This document shows positions 39,310 to 52,983 of a stretch of DNA of 64,000 bases, in pieces; the stretch's first letter is position 1; each line of letters starts with the position of its first letter. Location of the stretch: assembly GCA_028023455.1 (NCBI GenBank), contig JAQFVV010000021.1, positions 746,001 through 810,000 on the forward strand, read 5' to 3'. The position numbers and the translations under genes are program-made. The DNA comes from Epiperipatus broadwayi (Eukaryota > Onychophora > Udeonychophora > Euonychophora > Peripatidae). The notes beneath the pieces were generated by a model. It was not told where the DNA came from. It saw nothing but the letters and a program-made list of their open reading frames with translations, and did no database searches.

Positions 39310-39745
39310 CACAATAGAATCAGAACAAGAACAAAAATTGGCATTTTTAGACATTCTTGTGACAAAATCAAAACTGCAGTTTACTGAAAACCTACACATA
39401 CAAGAAATACCTAGCCTATACATCCGATCACACCACAAACCCAAAACATGGAGTTATACTATCACTATGGTACAGAGCAAAAGAAGTTTGTTTAGAAACC
39501 AGCAGTTTGGAAAAAGAAAAGATCTATATAGAACAAACGCTTATGAAAAATGGTTATCCATCAGCTGTTATTTAGACAACAGAAAAAACCATCAAGAGAA
39601 AAGACAATTATTAGTACTGTAGTGTACCCATACATTCCAAAAATAGATAAATTAAGAAAAATCTTCAATCAGTGCAACATCGGAACAGCTTTCCAGAGCC
39701 ATAGAGAAATTCTAACATCAACAAACCTAAACTTGAAATGCTATA
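39310..39745 (+). pseudogene. Penelope-like element, RT C-terminal fragment
   Basis: One frame reads LAFLDILVTKSKLQF shortly after 39335, followed by YIRSHHKPKTW. After a frame change near 39550-39600 it reads YPYIPKIDKLRKIFNQCNIG. The order (L-x-FLD-x-L stretch, SHH-x-P, then YIP-x-x-x-x-LR-x-x-x-x-x-NI-x-x-A/S-F) is that of the thumb region of Penelope-like retroelement reverse transcriptases. The catalytic palm and the GIY-YIG endonuclease are absent. One frameshift and truncation at both ends make it a relic. A (TA)n run follows at 39778-39805. Confidence 0.65.
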
Positions 39746-39838
39746 TATATTGTAACGAGACAGCGTTACCATCATACAATATATATATATATATATATAT
39801 ATATCTGAAGGTTTGTAATGATGGTATATATATATAAT
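39746..39838. repeat. TGTAAC-containing stem and (AT)n
   Basis: ATATATTGTAACGAGACAGC and GTTACCATCATACAATATAT form a loose inverted pair next to AT runs, echoing the TGTAAC/GTTACA boundaries near 30 kb. Confidence 0.5.
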
Positions 39839-40345
39839 ATTGCAGTGACTAATATAAATGTAATATTTTGAGTTAATTCTAAGGAATTGTTTTTCTATAT
39901 AACAAAATGCACTCCAGCCATAGTATAATAGGAGACATAAAAAAAGATGGATGCTCTTTTTTGATAAAATGTATTACCTGATGCCTCATTCATATATACT
40001 GAGGAATGTCTAAACACTTAGCCTAAAAGGAAAAAAAAATCATATCAATAAAGTTATTTCTAAACATTTAAAATTGATTGATATTTTTTAATTGACAAGT
40101 ATGAGATTTTTCTCACTTTTAAAGCTTGTTAACAATCATTTAAATGCTGAAAACATGTAATAAGCATTATTACAGTGCCCAATATAAATATAATATTTTG
40201 AGTATAACTCTATGCCACTGTTCTTATAAATAATATAAACACCCTGTAGCCATAACATAAATAACATTACTTTTTATCAGAAAAGAGTGTATATATTTTC
40301 TGATGTCTTATTCATTTATATTAAGGAATGTCTAAAACATATATA
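39839..40345 (+). repeat. Diverged tandem duplication, period about 325 bp
   Basis: TATAAATGTAATATTTTGAG at 39853 recurs as TATAAATATAATATTTTGAG at 40184. Later landmarks follow in order in both (CAGCCATA/TAGCCATA, TATACTGAGGAATGTCTAAA and TATTAAGGAATGTCTAAAAC). Confidence 0.6.
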
Positions 40346-43270
40346 TTAATTCATAGTATCATTTTCTGTGAGCTATAGAGATGTTTAAGACTCAAGACCA
40401 TAAATGAGAAGTGTGAATTGGAGAAAATTAACAATATTTGGAAAAAAACTATTGGAGGATAAAATATTTTTTAATACTTTTCAACCAATAGTATTTGAGA
40501 ATGAGGAGAAAATAACATAGTAAAAAAATAATGATTTGAAATCACCACACATATTCTTATGATTTGCTCTGAGGAAAGTACTTGTTATTGTAATGAAATG
40601 TCACCTATTTAGCTATTATGTTTTATTACATGGAAGTTCCCGGAAATAATACTATGAATTCATCATTTATCTGTGAGAATATTACAATTAATATATATAT
40701 ATATATCAAGAAAAATGTTATATGCAATGGATCGATTAGGTTTTTATTTGTGACCTTGTTTTCAAAATTAATTTATAATAGAATAAACCTACCTCATATG
40801 AATTACTACATTTTTGGATTCCAGATGAATTTACTTGCAAATTTAGTTAATCTAAAAATATGTGACTAAAGCTCATATCATCTTTGCTTAAACACCAGCA
40901 AGTAATATTGTAAAACAATGTTGATTCTATCCTTTCCTTGTTGTGATTTATCATCAGATATATTCAGTCAGTGATCATTAACAGTTAATATTTATTAAGG
41001 GTTATTATAATTAGATACCATTAAATATCTCATTTATATAATTATCTAAACACTTTTATATGAAAACAAAAAATTGACTTCAGGCCTAATTTCTCTCAAA
41101 CAAAATATTTAATAGATAATTAATTCACATCATCAGGTAAAAAAAAATATAATAATTGAAATACTAATTACTTCTTATAACTTGAAAATATGACCATCAT
41201 TTAAATAAGAATAAATAATCTAAATTACTAAGAAGTCGTGTAGACATTTATAAATATTAGTAAAAGAGATTAAAATTAAAAAAAAAAAAATCAAGTCAGA
41301 TGTCACATGACCTAATTTAATAAGCTTGTATTACAAATGTTATATATAGAGCTCGAAAATAAGCTCTTAAAGAGATTAAGTGAATTCGTATTAGTTTCAT
41401 TTATATTCACAAATCTATTTTAAAATTTTGCGTTTGATTTTTTCCCCCTTTAAATAAATAATAAAAAAATATTAATGATTATATATTTTTTTCTTACATT
41501 ACACATTTATTTTTCTTATGCTAATACAAATATAAATGTAATTGCTTCTTAGATTATAAAATTATGTGATGAATATAAACTTCCCAACGGTTAATATTAT
41601 ATAATACCCTGAGATTAATAATTTAACATTGGTCTATTATGTAAATGAAATACTCTCAATCCAAGACACAAGGTAAAAGTTTTTTAGAGAAAACATCTTG
41701 TGTTTTTGGATTGCAAGTATTTTGTTAACTTAATAGACCAGTGTTTGAGTATTAATGTTATATATTATATATATATATGTAATTTTCCTGTTGATTTAAT
41801 ATTATTAATATATATCCACACTTGAATAATGGTTTTTTTTTAAAACAAAATGTTAATTAACAATACCACATTATCACAATAAATAAAATATTATTACAGT
41901 AAGTAATTTCAAAGACATTATTTTATAAACATTTTGATAAGAATTTTAATTTAATATTCTGATTCATGCATTAAGGTTCAATTTATTTTCCACTTAATTG
42001 AATATATAATCACTTAGATAATCCTGATAAATATTTACCCTTTTTTTAAAACAATGATTGTGAAGTTTATTATTATTTGTGCAGTTACAGCTTCTAATAT
42101 AAAAGTACCCATTTCATAGATAATTTTTCATGCAAATCTTTTAGGAATAAAAATAGAATATTGGCAGATAACTTAGTCATTCCTCGGAAAATCTTTATAA
42201 GTTCAGCATTACATGTTAAAGATTTTTAATGTCACAAATGAAGATTTTGATTTCATATTTCAGAAAATGAAAGTTTTTAAAATAAAACTGTTCTAACTTT
42301 TCTAGCAAAACCATTCTCATGGTATTTCTTTTTTCTTTTTAATACATTGTTACTAGCAATCATATTTTTCAGTTTGAATTTTTATTATTTATATATATAT
42401 AAAATCCATGAGAATGTATGTATGTTTGTTCATAAAGCTGTCACATGTCAAATTTCCAAACAATTAAAAAAACTATTACATTCGCCCATAACACTGTCAA
42501 ATTCACAATTGAAAAATTGAAAAAAAAACTTTAAATACTGTAATTTTTATTATGATGCATTTTTTTCATGAAGGGAGTAATTCTAACACTAATACCATAA
42601 GGTTATGAGCATTTTATTCAAAGTAAATAATTCCACGAAGCAAAAAAAAAAATTGTTAAAGAAACCAATTAAAAAGAACTATTACAAAAACAATGACCTT
42701 TCAGGCAAGGTACATTTCTCATATTAATTTATATAATATTAAAATTTTTTGTTTAATTTACATTAAATCTTAAAAAAAAATTGTTAAAGTAACCAATTAA
42801 AATGTGATGACCTTTTTATAGATAGGTACATCTGGTATTTAATAAAATATGAATGTTTGATAAGCGGAAACAAAAATCATTTTTTTAAATGATTAATTTT
42901 CTTAAAACTTGTTAAATCAAGATATATAAACATTAAAAACCATTATTTTCATATAATATTATAAATAAGTAGGTATCTGTAAAAGTAACCAATCCAAATT
43001 TCTGTTTACCTGTAAATACAATTTTCATCTGATCTCACACAAGGAAAGAGACAGCATCTAAGCTATAACCAATAAAATATTGCAAGAATTGAATCATATG
43101 ACTTTAGCTTACACATTGCTCAATCACAATCAGATATTTATTTTTCTACCACAGCTACATCATCTGATGTAAAGCTTGTATTAGATGACACATCTGTGGT
43201 AAAAGAGATTATGCTGATGAAACTAATATGCAAACTGGATTCATGTGATGGATTCATTTGACATTTTATT
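40346..43270. other. AT-rich DNA with one palindrome and a weak tandem repeat
   Basis: At about 41595-41775 a palindrome pairs GGTCTATTA with TAATAGACC, and CAATCCAAGACACAAG with CTTGTGTTTTTGGATTG. Around 42640-42850 two units sharing AAAATTGTTAAAG-AACCAATTAAAA form a diverged tandem duplication. Frames such as 40618-40869 lack splice or poly(A) support. Confidence 0.45.
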
Positions 43271-43277
43271 TATTTTG

Positions 43278-43600
43278 TACCAATCCTGGCCACAGGATAG
43301 AGGTGGTGATAGTTGTTAAAAACTAAAGCATCATAAATAAATAGGTACAGAACTGTCCCCAGATCAATATGACAATATAGGCAAGTGGGCTTAAATTGAA
43401 AACATGTTTTTGGATTTGGGATGATAGCTTGATAGTAAAATGGAGAGGTAAATGATGGCCAGAAGATGTATTAGATCCTATAGGTCCAGATGCACTGGTC
43501 TAAGATCAAAAGCTCCTCACTGGTAAAACTCCTAACTTAAAATATAGTCTTGAGATATTGAAGAGGACAATACTAGATAGGTATATTAAGCATTATCATC
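43278..43600 (+). repeat. Family F, diverged copy
   Basis: Follows the order of the 62.9-63.4 kb copies: ACCAATCCTGGCCACAGGAT, then AGTTGTTAAAAACTAAAGCA, TCCAGATGCACTGGTCTAAG and CTCCTCACTGGTAAAACTCC. Divergence is heavy. Confidence 0.5.
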
Positions 43601-43908
43601 TGATATGTATTAGCCACAAAAGTTTATACTAGATAGCATTGTAACTGTGGTGATAGAAAAAAATGTCCAAACTAATTATAAGATAGTTAAATGAAGATAA
43701 AATATGATCTATAAATTAGAAACCAGAAGTGATTAGAAAGTTTATATCCACACTCACTAATATTCTGTATTAAAGAACATTTTCTATGAAGTTTTTTACA
43801 ATAAAATATCAATATTAGAAAATTCTGTACAAAGGTTTTAAATCCCTCATAATAATATTAAGCAATAAGCATTTATATAATATTCAATTTATAGTGCATG
43901 TGCTTAGG

Positions 43909-44347
43909 GAAGTTGTCTCTAAAGTGGGCTATGCATACCCCAGAGAGTGCACAAAGTGATATTTGGGGTATCCCAATATACTGCAAAATGTCGTTTCAAA
44001 ATGTAATCATTATTTTATTGAGTGGGAAAATGTATTTTTATTAGCTTTTTAGTGTGAAATTAAGAAATTAAATTTAGCAGTCTTTTAGTGGGATTCAGAA
44101 TTGATTTCTGGTAAGCAAATGAATTTTATATCTGGCAACACTGTTTACATCCAGGGCACTCAATGCATCATTGTACAAGTGCCTGGTATCATCGAGAAAT
44201 TTTATGAACTATGTAGAACTTACAGATAGTGGTGTGTGCTATGAATAAATAATTTGATTTTTGACTACACATATATATTTTAGGGGGTACAACTTATAAT
44301 TGTTTTTGTCTTAGGGGTACATGATTAAAATAGTTTGGATATCATTG
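43909..44347. mobile_element. hAT-type miniature element (439 bp)
   Basis: The left part has TCTCTAAAGTGGGCTATGCA followed by TACCCCAGAGAGTGCACAAA; the right part has GGGGGTACAACTTATAATTG, GGGGTACATG and AGTTTGGATATCATTG. This is the familiar arrangement of hAT-type miniature elements (CCCAAAG-like tips and GTACCCC-type subterminal motifs). GCTTAGG occurs at both borders (43902-43908 and 44348-44354), consistent with an 8-bp hAT duplication with one mismatch. No transposase frame. Confidence 0.65.
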
Positions 44348-44559
44348 GCTTAGGATGTAAATCCCTTCTACTTAAATCAGCATTTATAAATTTCATTGAA
44401 GTTTGACTATTAGTCTAGACATACCTCATTGGGGGTCATGCTTACTTTTGTTTCATTTCCAGGGTATGTTAAGCTACAATCATTTACAGCTAAACAATCA
44501 GCACATATATTATGATGATGCAAATTAGACACACTCAAAACCTTTCTGTTTTTGCTCCA

Positions 44560-45110
44560 CTTTTTAAAAAAAATCACAGTTAACTTTCTTTTTGATATCA
44601 TCAATCAAATTTTTTCTATTTTATCATTTCCTCATATCTCCTACAGCTATTTTCAACACATCCTTTATAATTTTTCGATCACTGCATACATATCCATTCA
44701 AATTTCTCATTTCCTTGATCCTTTCTGAAAAAAAACAACTCATTATTCCCTTTTCTCTTTAATATCTTTTACATTTTTAATCTTACCTTTTCAGTTAGTC
44801 CTTTTCACTATTCTTAAAATATAGACCTCTAATGTTTCCATTTCTTCCTTGTTACTTTTTCTAAATATCATTGCTTCTGTTTTATATAAAGATGTGCATC
44901 AAACAAAACATTTAAACAGCCTCTCGCTTATCTCCAATGATCCTAAGAATAATCTCTTACCTGTATTAAAAACTTGTTTAGCTATTGTAACTCTGACACT
45001 AATTTCATTAACATTTCTTCCATGATCAGTTAATCACCATCTAAATATTAAAAACATTAACTTGCTCTATATTTTCTTTCCAATGCTTACTTTTCTTTTA
45101 TTTCTTTTTT
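44560..45110 (-). pseudogene. Decayed RT-LINE, polymerase C-terminal half
   Basis: Minus-strand pieces in shifting frames read SLEISERLFKCFV, then TSLYKTEAMIFRKSNKEEME, then LEVYILRIVKRTN, with a later LIDDIKKKV. This order (R-L-hxx-x-hV-x-x-x-LY-x-x-E-x-hh-x-x-x, LE-x-hhhRR, DDI-K) matches the region after the catalytic site in animal endonuclease-type LINEs of the RTE/Jockey-like group. Frameshifts and stops are frequent. The minus-strand frame 44410-44604 overlaps its 3' end and is not separate. Confidence 0.65.
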
Positions 45111-47100
45111 ATTCTCATTTTCATTTATTTAGGTTTATTAGTATTTATTTTCTTTCTAAATTTTTGACAAGCTTTGTAATCTTATATGAAATTGTATTAA
45201 GTTCAACCTCATTAGATCTACATGTATTACCATATTAGTAAATCTAATATAATTAACCCTCCTATTAATTATAAGTTATGTGGCTACTAAATATTCTGTA
45301 AAAATGACTTGCATGCTAATAGTTTTAATACCTGCTGCTGCTGCTTTAACTAATAGAAAGAGTTATGCAGAAGTAGTTAGCAACTATGCGTAGATAGAAA
45401 AATGAACTGGAAAATTCCAATGACATTAAAGAATTAAAAAGGAAACAATGCTTAGATGTTCAAAATATCAGATAAATTCAAACATCCAAGGTTTACACTT
45501 ATTTCATTCACTTGGGGAAAGATAATTTTTAAATTTTTTTAAACTGAGAGTTTATCTATGAATGATTATATTTTTAATCTACCACACTACCATTATATTA
45601 ATCTGTACAGAGTATTAATTCTTTAGATAGTGCTTTGTTGAACAAACTAAGAATCCAGTTTACCTATTTATTTCCAGATTTTTCTTCAGTTTTATTTTTT
45701 TTAATGGAAAACAAATATTCTGTATTTCATCTTTACATTTGCAATAATTTCATCAAAAACATAAATCCAATAAATGAAATTTAAAATTAAAATATTAACT
45801 TTAAAAAAACATATAAATAAAAACAAAAATCTTCATTTTAGTCTTTAGGCTAAAAAATGTATTTTAATGGAAAAAATAATTTTTCAAAAATCTACGTATT
45901 TAAGACATATTTTATTACAGTATGAGTTGAAATAATGAAAACTCTTTTTAAATTATTAAAAGTCAATTTATAGTTTATATATAATATTTAAAAAAACAAA
46001 AAAATGCATTACTAGTAGATGTTTTTAGTTCATATCCTACTTTTATGTTAAAATACTATTATAATCAAATTAAATTTTAATGTAATCATTTTATACTTAC
46101 TTAGAAACAAATACTTAGTTCATCTACAAAAATAAAGGAAATGATAAATAGGTTATATATAAATTTAAATTTGTAGTTTGTTAGCTAAATGTAGTTGTTT
46201 TCTTTTGTCTCTGCAGACTATGAGTATATGCTCTTTTATTGTCTCTGCTTGGCTGTAGACTCTCTCCCTCTCTCTATTATTTGTTTTGATTTCCAATTTT
46301 TTCTGAAATCTTGATACTTTAGTGAAATCTAATAAATCCCAAATATTTTTTAGTTCAATTTTTTACTATCAAAAATTCAAATTGATTCCTACTGCTAAAA
46401 GAAGCCACTGTTGATTGTAGCATCAATGGATTCTATCCAGATAAATCAAATAAACAATTAATGATATGTGTGATATTGATTGGTAATTGTATCTTGCTTC
46501 ACTAAATAACTCTTAAACAGAACACTTATGAACTTTAAAAATTTATTGGCTTACATAAAAACATTATTATATTTCAGCTAACTTAACAGTGATTCATAAT
46601 TCTGAAAAAAAAATTCAAATGTTAGCATTTTTGATCTAAAGAAAAAAAAGAAAAAAACATTTGGTATTCTGATTATGTTCTTCAATGAAAGGCTTCACCT
46701 ATTCTGCTATTGACATCCTTACTACTTTGGTCTCAAGAAATATTGAAGTTTGACATAAAAAATTGTACATATAATTAATTAAATCCCAGACATCCCAAAT
46801 AAAACAACAATTTAGCAGTTTTATTGCTCAAGAGTTCATAAAAGTGTGAATTCCAGATGTGTCAAAGGTAGAATCGATCAGAGGATCTCATTCCAAACAC
46901 TGATACTTTATCATCACAAAATCATGCAGAATCTAGACTTCTTTTAAATATAACAATACTAAATTGCAGTTGTGCTTTATATTATTCTAGAAACATTATA
47001 TTTACATAAATAAACCAACTTTTTGATATTACTATTATGAATCTGTTCAGTTAATCTTCATTGCTTTTAAAGACAAATTCATTAAAAGTAGTTGTATGAA
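45111..47100. other. AT-rich DNA, no gene seen
   Basis: A four-unit CTG run occurs at about 45334. The patch 46200-46290 is relatively GC/CT-rich without a frame. No repeat partner detected. Confidence 0.4.
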
Positions 47101-47129
47101 TCTTAACCTTTATGTAATGTGACATTTTC

Positions 47130-47790
47130 TTTTGTTCCACATAGTGAGAGTTTTTACCAATGCTCAATCAATTGAAATTGATTTCTTTTTAATTTAATTT
47201 TATAAATGAATAATATTCTAATAGCATCACATTTGACCTTTTTAAATATTTAAAAACTTGTTCATATATCAGAAAAACAGAAGGCAAATGACATCTACAA
47301 TGTTAATCTAATCACTCTTTCAAAAAATGAATGAATTCTTTTTTATTTTAACTTTTTTTAATGTTGATGAACAAATATTAATTTGTACTAAATCTATCAA
47401 ATAATGCTTTAAAATCTGATATTTGTTTTATAATTATTAAAATATTGAAAACATTTTAAGACCATGCCAATTTTTCCAGATGATGTTAGTGGCGAGTTTC
47501 ACACAAAGTATCATAAAGAAAGAAAAAAACCACCCTTATAATAAATCTTTCCTTGGAGAATACAAAAGCAAAGCCATAGATAGCTAGATGCCTTTTATAA
47601 GATACTGATTTTTTGAGATTTTTTTTTCAATTAGAAAAACAATAAAAGCATTATATGGATATATATATATTAGAATCATGATAACATTAAAATTATGTTC
47701 TAAACTTTGGAGCAATCATGTTTTTTCTGAAACTCCCAATAGATTCTCAATGAGTATGACAATTATCAAGTTAAGCCATGACATTTTTTT
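47130..47790 (+). repeat. Family G, uninterrupted copy
   Basis: AATCTGATATTTGTTTTATA at 47414, AATTATTAAAATATTGAAAA, GATGATGTTAGTGGCGAGTT at 47481 and TATAAGATACTGATTTTTTG at 47596 recur in the same order at 62407, 63443 and 63561. The second copy is split by about 960 bases of family F. This copy therefore serves as the empty-site reference. Confidence 0.6.
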
Positions 47791-50700
47791 AAAACAAGGG
47801 TTGTATTATATTTAGATCTTGAACAGTAAAAAAAAAATATCAATTAAATTATAATCCTACTATAAAAGTATCAATAAATAATATCTTCATAACAAATAAC
47901 CATATAGTAACATTGTCTTCTTGTGTTTGGAAAGGAGAATATTCAGTATAAATACGTTCCATCTGTAAAGTGCATGTGCCATGGTTTAAGCTACATTATT
48001 GTTATTATTTATAACTTAATTTACTAGATAAGTCTTTAATGCTTAGAAATTTAAAAATGAAAAAAGAACAGGACATAAATAACAGAATCGATCAGCATAA
48101 TAATGAATGTGTCCTTAAGCAGCCTGAAGAACATGGAGGAGTTGAGTCATTCTCAAAAAATTCTATCCCTATGATCATCAAGAATATATATTTGATATAA
48201 TGATATCTAATAAAAATAAATTCAATGATAATTTATCTGCCAGTACATGCACACACCTTCTGGCCCTGTACCTAAGTGGAGTAATTCACTTGAGAGTTAA
48301 AAATTCCCAAATAGAACTGGCCATTTCTGGTACTAATATGTCATGTGACTTGAGTGACTTAATTAGGTGACTATTACAATATTTTCTAAAATATATTTTT
48401 ATTCAAATTGTAATTATTAAGGAGCTAACCCATTTACTTTACTCCAGTGCTGCTACCTAGTGTAACTTCCAGATTGCCAAACTTAAAGCTGTATGAGAGT
48501 ATATATTGTGACCATCTGAATGGGCACAAGGGTTTGAGATACTTGTATCTTAACTGAATAGTTATATTAAAAAAAATGAAATAGCCTTAGAATTTTAAAT
48601 TTTTTTGCTGGAGATTGTTTAAAGCTTGGATATGGGTTGCTTATGCAGTTTATTGACCACTTGATAGGTATTCATTATTATTAGTGTGGTTAATGAGGTA
48701 TTTAATATAAGGAAGAGGGGTTGTTTATTAATGGAATTGATACATTTTGTCAGAAAGATGCAAAGTTATTTTTTATTATTGTAGTATTAGTTGAATGGTT
48801 TTAAAATTCTTTATTCATTAATACTTACCCTTTTGTCAACAATTAATAACCATTTCAATCATATTTAGTTCAGATAGTTTAATATTTAGGTTGTAGTACA
48901 TGTGCATGCATGTATGACTCTGCATCATTTTCATTTCATTTTCATCTTTTAATAACAGCAAACAATAGTACATGCACAATAAAAAACATTTAAAATGAAG
49001 TAGTTATCTTAAATAATTTAACAAATATATATTTCTTTCCAATGATTAATAGATAGTTGAATCAATAGATTATTTTACAAATTAAATAAATTATTAATCA
49101 TTTTTATTTAATAGTTAATTAATATTCATTTTTCTTTCAAGTTTGTAAAAGCTATTTATTTTATTATTATTTTTATCTTGATTTTAATTCTAAAAATAAA
49201 AGTTTTTTTTTTTTGAAAAGATTTTTTTGAATATGTAATTAGCTGAGATAGAAGAGAAGTGTGGGAGTAACCTGTTGGAAGGAAATGAACTTTGCTAAAG
49301 AGAGCTATTTAACAAAGATCTCCAGTGAAAAATTTGCATATTATGTAATGTAATTGTAGTCAAAAACAGTGGCTGATTATTGTGAAATTAAAATCAGTTG
49401 CTGAAGTCAAATTGATTTTAAAAAAAAAGGACTTTGGAGTAAAACTTCGAAAGGATATTAAGAAATATATTATGGAAAGAGTTAATTTCAGAATGCAGTT
49501 CTAAGTTTTAAAAAGGTACTCAGTTTACTTTACTCTTCTTGATTTAAACATATTGAATTAACTATCTTCATAATTATTGCTCTTTTAAAAATGTATGTTA
49601 ATAACATCCAGTCTACATTACTTCACTTAATTATCATTTTAAATAGGAATAAATTGCATGAATATTATTGTTGTATCATTGACCAATGTGTGTTCTTTTA
49701 TATATTTGGAAAACGCATGCAGAACTATTTTACAGAATATATTTTTATTCTTCATTATTTTCTGTGTTATGTTTTTGTAAGAATTAAACATAGACGTAAG
49801 GATATGCATATTTTGATAAATCATGCCATGTTTAAATTCATCATAAAGAGGTGACAGTATTTGTTTGTCTGGTATTTTTGGAAATAATACGTATGTTAAA
49901 TGAAGGAAATAAATGTGAGCTACTTCAAATTAAATATCTGTTTAAATCGAATAGAAGGATAGAAATGTGGGTAATTTTTGTTCTCTTCGATAAAGATGGA
50001 AAATAAAACAAAGTATTACTAAATGCTATTCAATAAACTACTAAAAATAATTACCTATTCAATTTAGAACTACAACGGAATAAGTGAGATAATTCCTGTC
50101 CAACAGTAGTTAAGAATTTATTATACTCTCATCATAATAGAAGATAAATTGATTGCTTATGTATGATACAGTAACTTAAATAACTTTGTTATGAACATTG
50201 ACGATGCTGAGTTCTATTTAAGCATGACTATATTTGTTTGGTTATCCTACAGCAGTTTATTTTAGTTTAAAATTCAGTTTGGAATGTGTCCTATATTGTT
50301 TCATAAATCTGGAACCGAGCTTTGCAAGTGAACTTTTATTTTAAATTACAAAACTAATAACTTTTGTTTCTTTATTTTTTTTTATTGCTTGTCATAATTG
50401 ATGTATATGATAGGTAGATAGGCTTTATTTATTATTATGTTTATTTATAATTTGGGTATTTTGACCATCAAGAACCTCTCTGAAGCGTATCCAAATGAGG
50501 AGTACGCTGGTAAAAATTGATTGTGTTCAAACAGGTCTTATTATTCTTTTACGAAGGTAAAAAAAAAGAAATATTTTTTTAAAAATATATTATTAGAGAG
50601 GTTTACATTTATTTTGTATACTTTATTATCTCAAAGTGAAAATTTTGTTCTTTTTTTTAAATCAACGAACTTATAAAAGAAGTAGTTTGCAAGATATGAA

Positions 50701-52912
50701 AGAAAGTTCGTTGTAATAATTATAAATATTAAATTAAAAGTTATACCTTAATGCAATATTTAATTATCATGTTACCTGCTTAGTGTGTAATTTAGAGTTA
50801 ATATTATATATACTTTTTATTCACGGGTGTGTGTTTGTTTTGCACAATTATGATATTTGTTTGATAAAGTTCAGTTTGTGAATATTTTTTGCATAAATTT
50901 CGTACACTGTCGTATTCTACTGAGTTGAACGGATTGGTATATTATCTGTATGTATTTATCTGCCAGCGTGTATTTATAATGTTCAATATTTAGAAAAGCT
51001 ATGAGAATGGAAAGAAATCTGATTGCGTTATAATGTTTGTAGGGATAAAAGATTTTGCTTATGTAATATATGTGAACAATTTCCCATGAGTAGAGCCTAG
51101 TCTATATTATATGCGTATGATTAAATGATATTTTGAAGTGATGTTTTCTTAGAGCCTGGTGATGAGGAAATAAGTCCCCACCAATAGTGTATTTAGAAAT
51201 GAATGAGTTATTGTTGAAATATGATTAAATGATGTTTAGGAAGTTATGTGACGTTTTTTCTTAGATTCTTGGTAATGAGGAATTGTAAAAGTGTGCAGTA
51301 AGAGTTTATTTGCTCATGTAGTTTTCCCTTATAACGTATAGTATGTATAATCATGAAAATATAGCTTTGTGTTAATTAATATGTGGCTAGATAAATTGTT
51401 AGATTAATTGTTGATGTAATATTAGTGTCTTATTTTATTGATGAATGACGACATTGTTCGAAATAAAATAATTGTATGATATTTTCTTAATGAATGGAGA
51501 GTTTAGAGAAAAGATTGTTTTATATTATTGCTGCTTGAACGTGCACACACACGCGTAATATAAATAATATCGCGTATATAAAGTATAGAATTATTGAAAT
51601 TAAAATGAGAAATAAATGTTTTTTTTGAAATACATTACATTCATTTAAATAGAAGTATAAAGTATTGAGATTAAAAACGGGAAATAAATATTTTAAAATA
51701 CAGTGTATTTATTTAAATAAAGGTTATAAATCATCAAATCATCAGAATAAACATGATTTTGTTGCTATGCATGAAATATAATTGAGAGTGATTATTTAGT
51801 CAATTAGAGAAAGTTTCTTTGTTGAGAGCCAAATATAATTAATTTGATTTATTTTGTTAATCAAGAGTAATATCCTCTCAAAAGTATTTTTTTTTTGTGC
51901 TAATAATATATCATGTTATTTATTTATTGTCATGTAGATGAAACATGTAGGCAAAGCATGTGTTCGAAGTCAGGATATTTAAGTTTTGTTATTAATTTGC
52001 TTTGTTAGTAGGGATAATCCCAAACTGATGCTCAAAGTTTATTTGATAATTTAAAAATCTGTAAGACAAATAGTCCATTTGTTAATATCATGTTAAACCA
52101 AGTTTATTTTATTGTAATAAATGATTTGTTTTAGTTATTTAAATCTTAAAAATTGTGTCTTGAGTTATTCTTGTGTACATTCGTGTTTTCCATTTCCACA
52201 CCTCCACATTTCATAAATCTATTACAAAATAGATATATTATTTTAGAGTTATAATATTAAATTTGCTAGTGTCTGACAATATTGTTTTTCTTAATCCAAA
52301 CATTATAAAAGAACATTTGCCACTGGATAAACGTATTAGAAAGGTTGCCAAGTCAGTATATTTGTTAGATGATGATATGAGATTAAAATACCCTATTTCT
52401 GTCATTATCTTATCATTGAAACACAGTAAAATATTTAGTCAATTTGTTTCATTATATTTTTCTCATACTTTAGAATTATAACTTATGGGCCAATGTAGTT
52501 TATTAATTCAACTGTGTTTGTTAAAATTCTCTGAGATCTTATTGTTTATTTCTTGATTGGCATTAAAATAGATGTTTAGATTATGATATGCCAAGTCATA
52601 GAATTGTTTAAGACTATAATTATAGCAAGCTGATATGTGTTATACTTGGATGAAGAAAGAAATTAAGTTTAAAGTATATTTTAATAGACTGTACCAAATA
52701 AACATTATGATTCTTTATCATACAATTAATTAACAAAGGAACATACATTATGTTAAATGTTTTATAATATTTCTTCTTTTATTCATTTATTATCATATAT
52801 CATGAACTGCCTATAGCCTCCCACTGAGCTGAGCTGAACATAAACTTAAATATAGAGTCTCAGTAATAATTTTGTATTATATATCTTATTATATTGTTCT
52901 ATTCATTAATAG
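47791..52912. other. AT-rich, relatively repeat-poor DNA
   Basis: About 5 kb with fewer recognisable repeats than elsewhere. From about 49.2 to 53.6 kb it is more T/G-rich on the plus strand, which could reflect a transcribed intron, though that is weak evidence. Frames at 49591-49854 and 52263-52481 were examined and not accepted. The short low-AT stretch at 50464-50556, ending in ACGAAG before GTAAAA, is a possible exon but lacks a good acceptor. Confidence 0.35.
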
Positions 52913-52983
52913 AACTGGCACCTGGGCATTTCGCTCATGTAATGTATATGAGCGGTGTTGGGAGTGTAGGTTATAATATATAT
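52913..52983 (+). CDS. Candidate internal coding exon, 71 nt
   Basis: A T-rich tract ending ATTCATTAATAG precedes AACTGGCACCTGGGC, and the segment ends TATAATATATAT before a consensus donor GTAAGT at 52984. Read with two bases completing a split codon, it gives LAPGHFAHVMYMSGVGSVGY then NIY, ending exactly on a codon boundary. The next candidate exon at 53435 opens in that same phase. GC content is far above the flanking intron-like DNA. The remainder of the open frame past 52984 is a run of Phe, Ile and Leu codons typical of AT-rich intron. I do not recognise the protein. Upstream exons must lie further left and were not identified. Confidence 0.42.

Noticed and set aside
49591-49854. 87-codon ATG frame
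   Set aside because: AT-driven composition, overlapped by an open frame on the other strand, and no splice or poly(A) context; expected by chance in DNA this AT-rich.
50464-50556. Low-AT stretch ending before GTAAAA
   Set aside because: Acceptor is poor, two frames are equally plausible and an in-frame stop lies just upstream.
52263-52481. 72-codon open piece including KEHLPLDKRIRKVAKSVYLL
   Set aside because: Somewhat protein-like, but possible donors at 52343 and 52355 end in a phase that does not fit the 52913 exon, and the start would be TTG.
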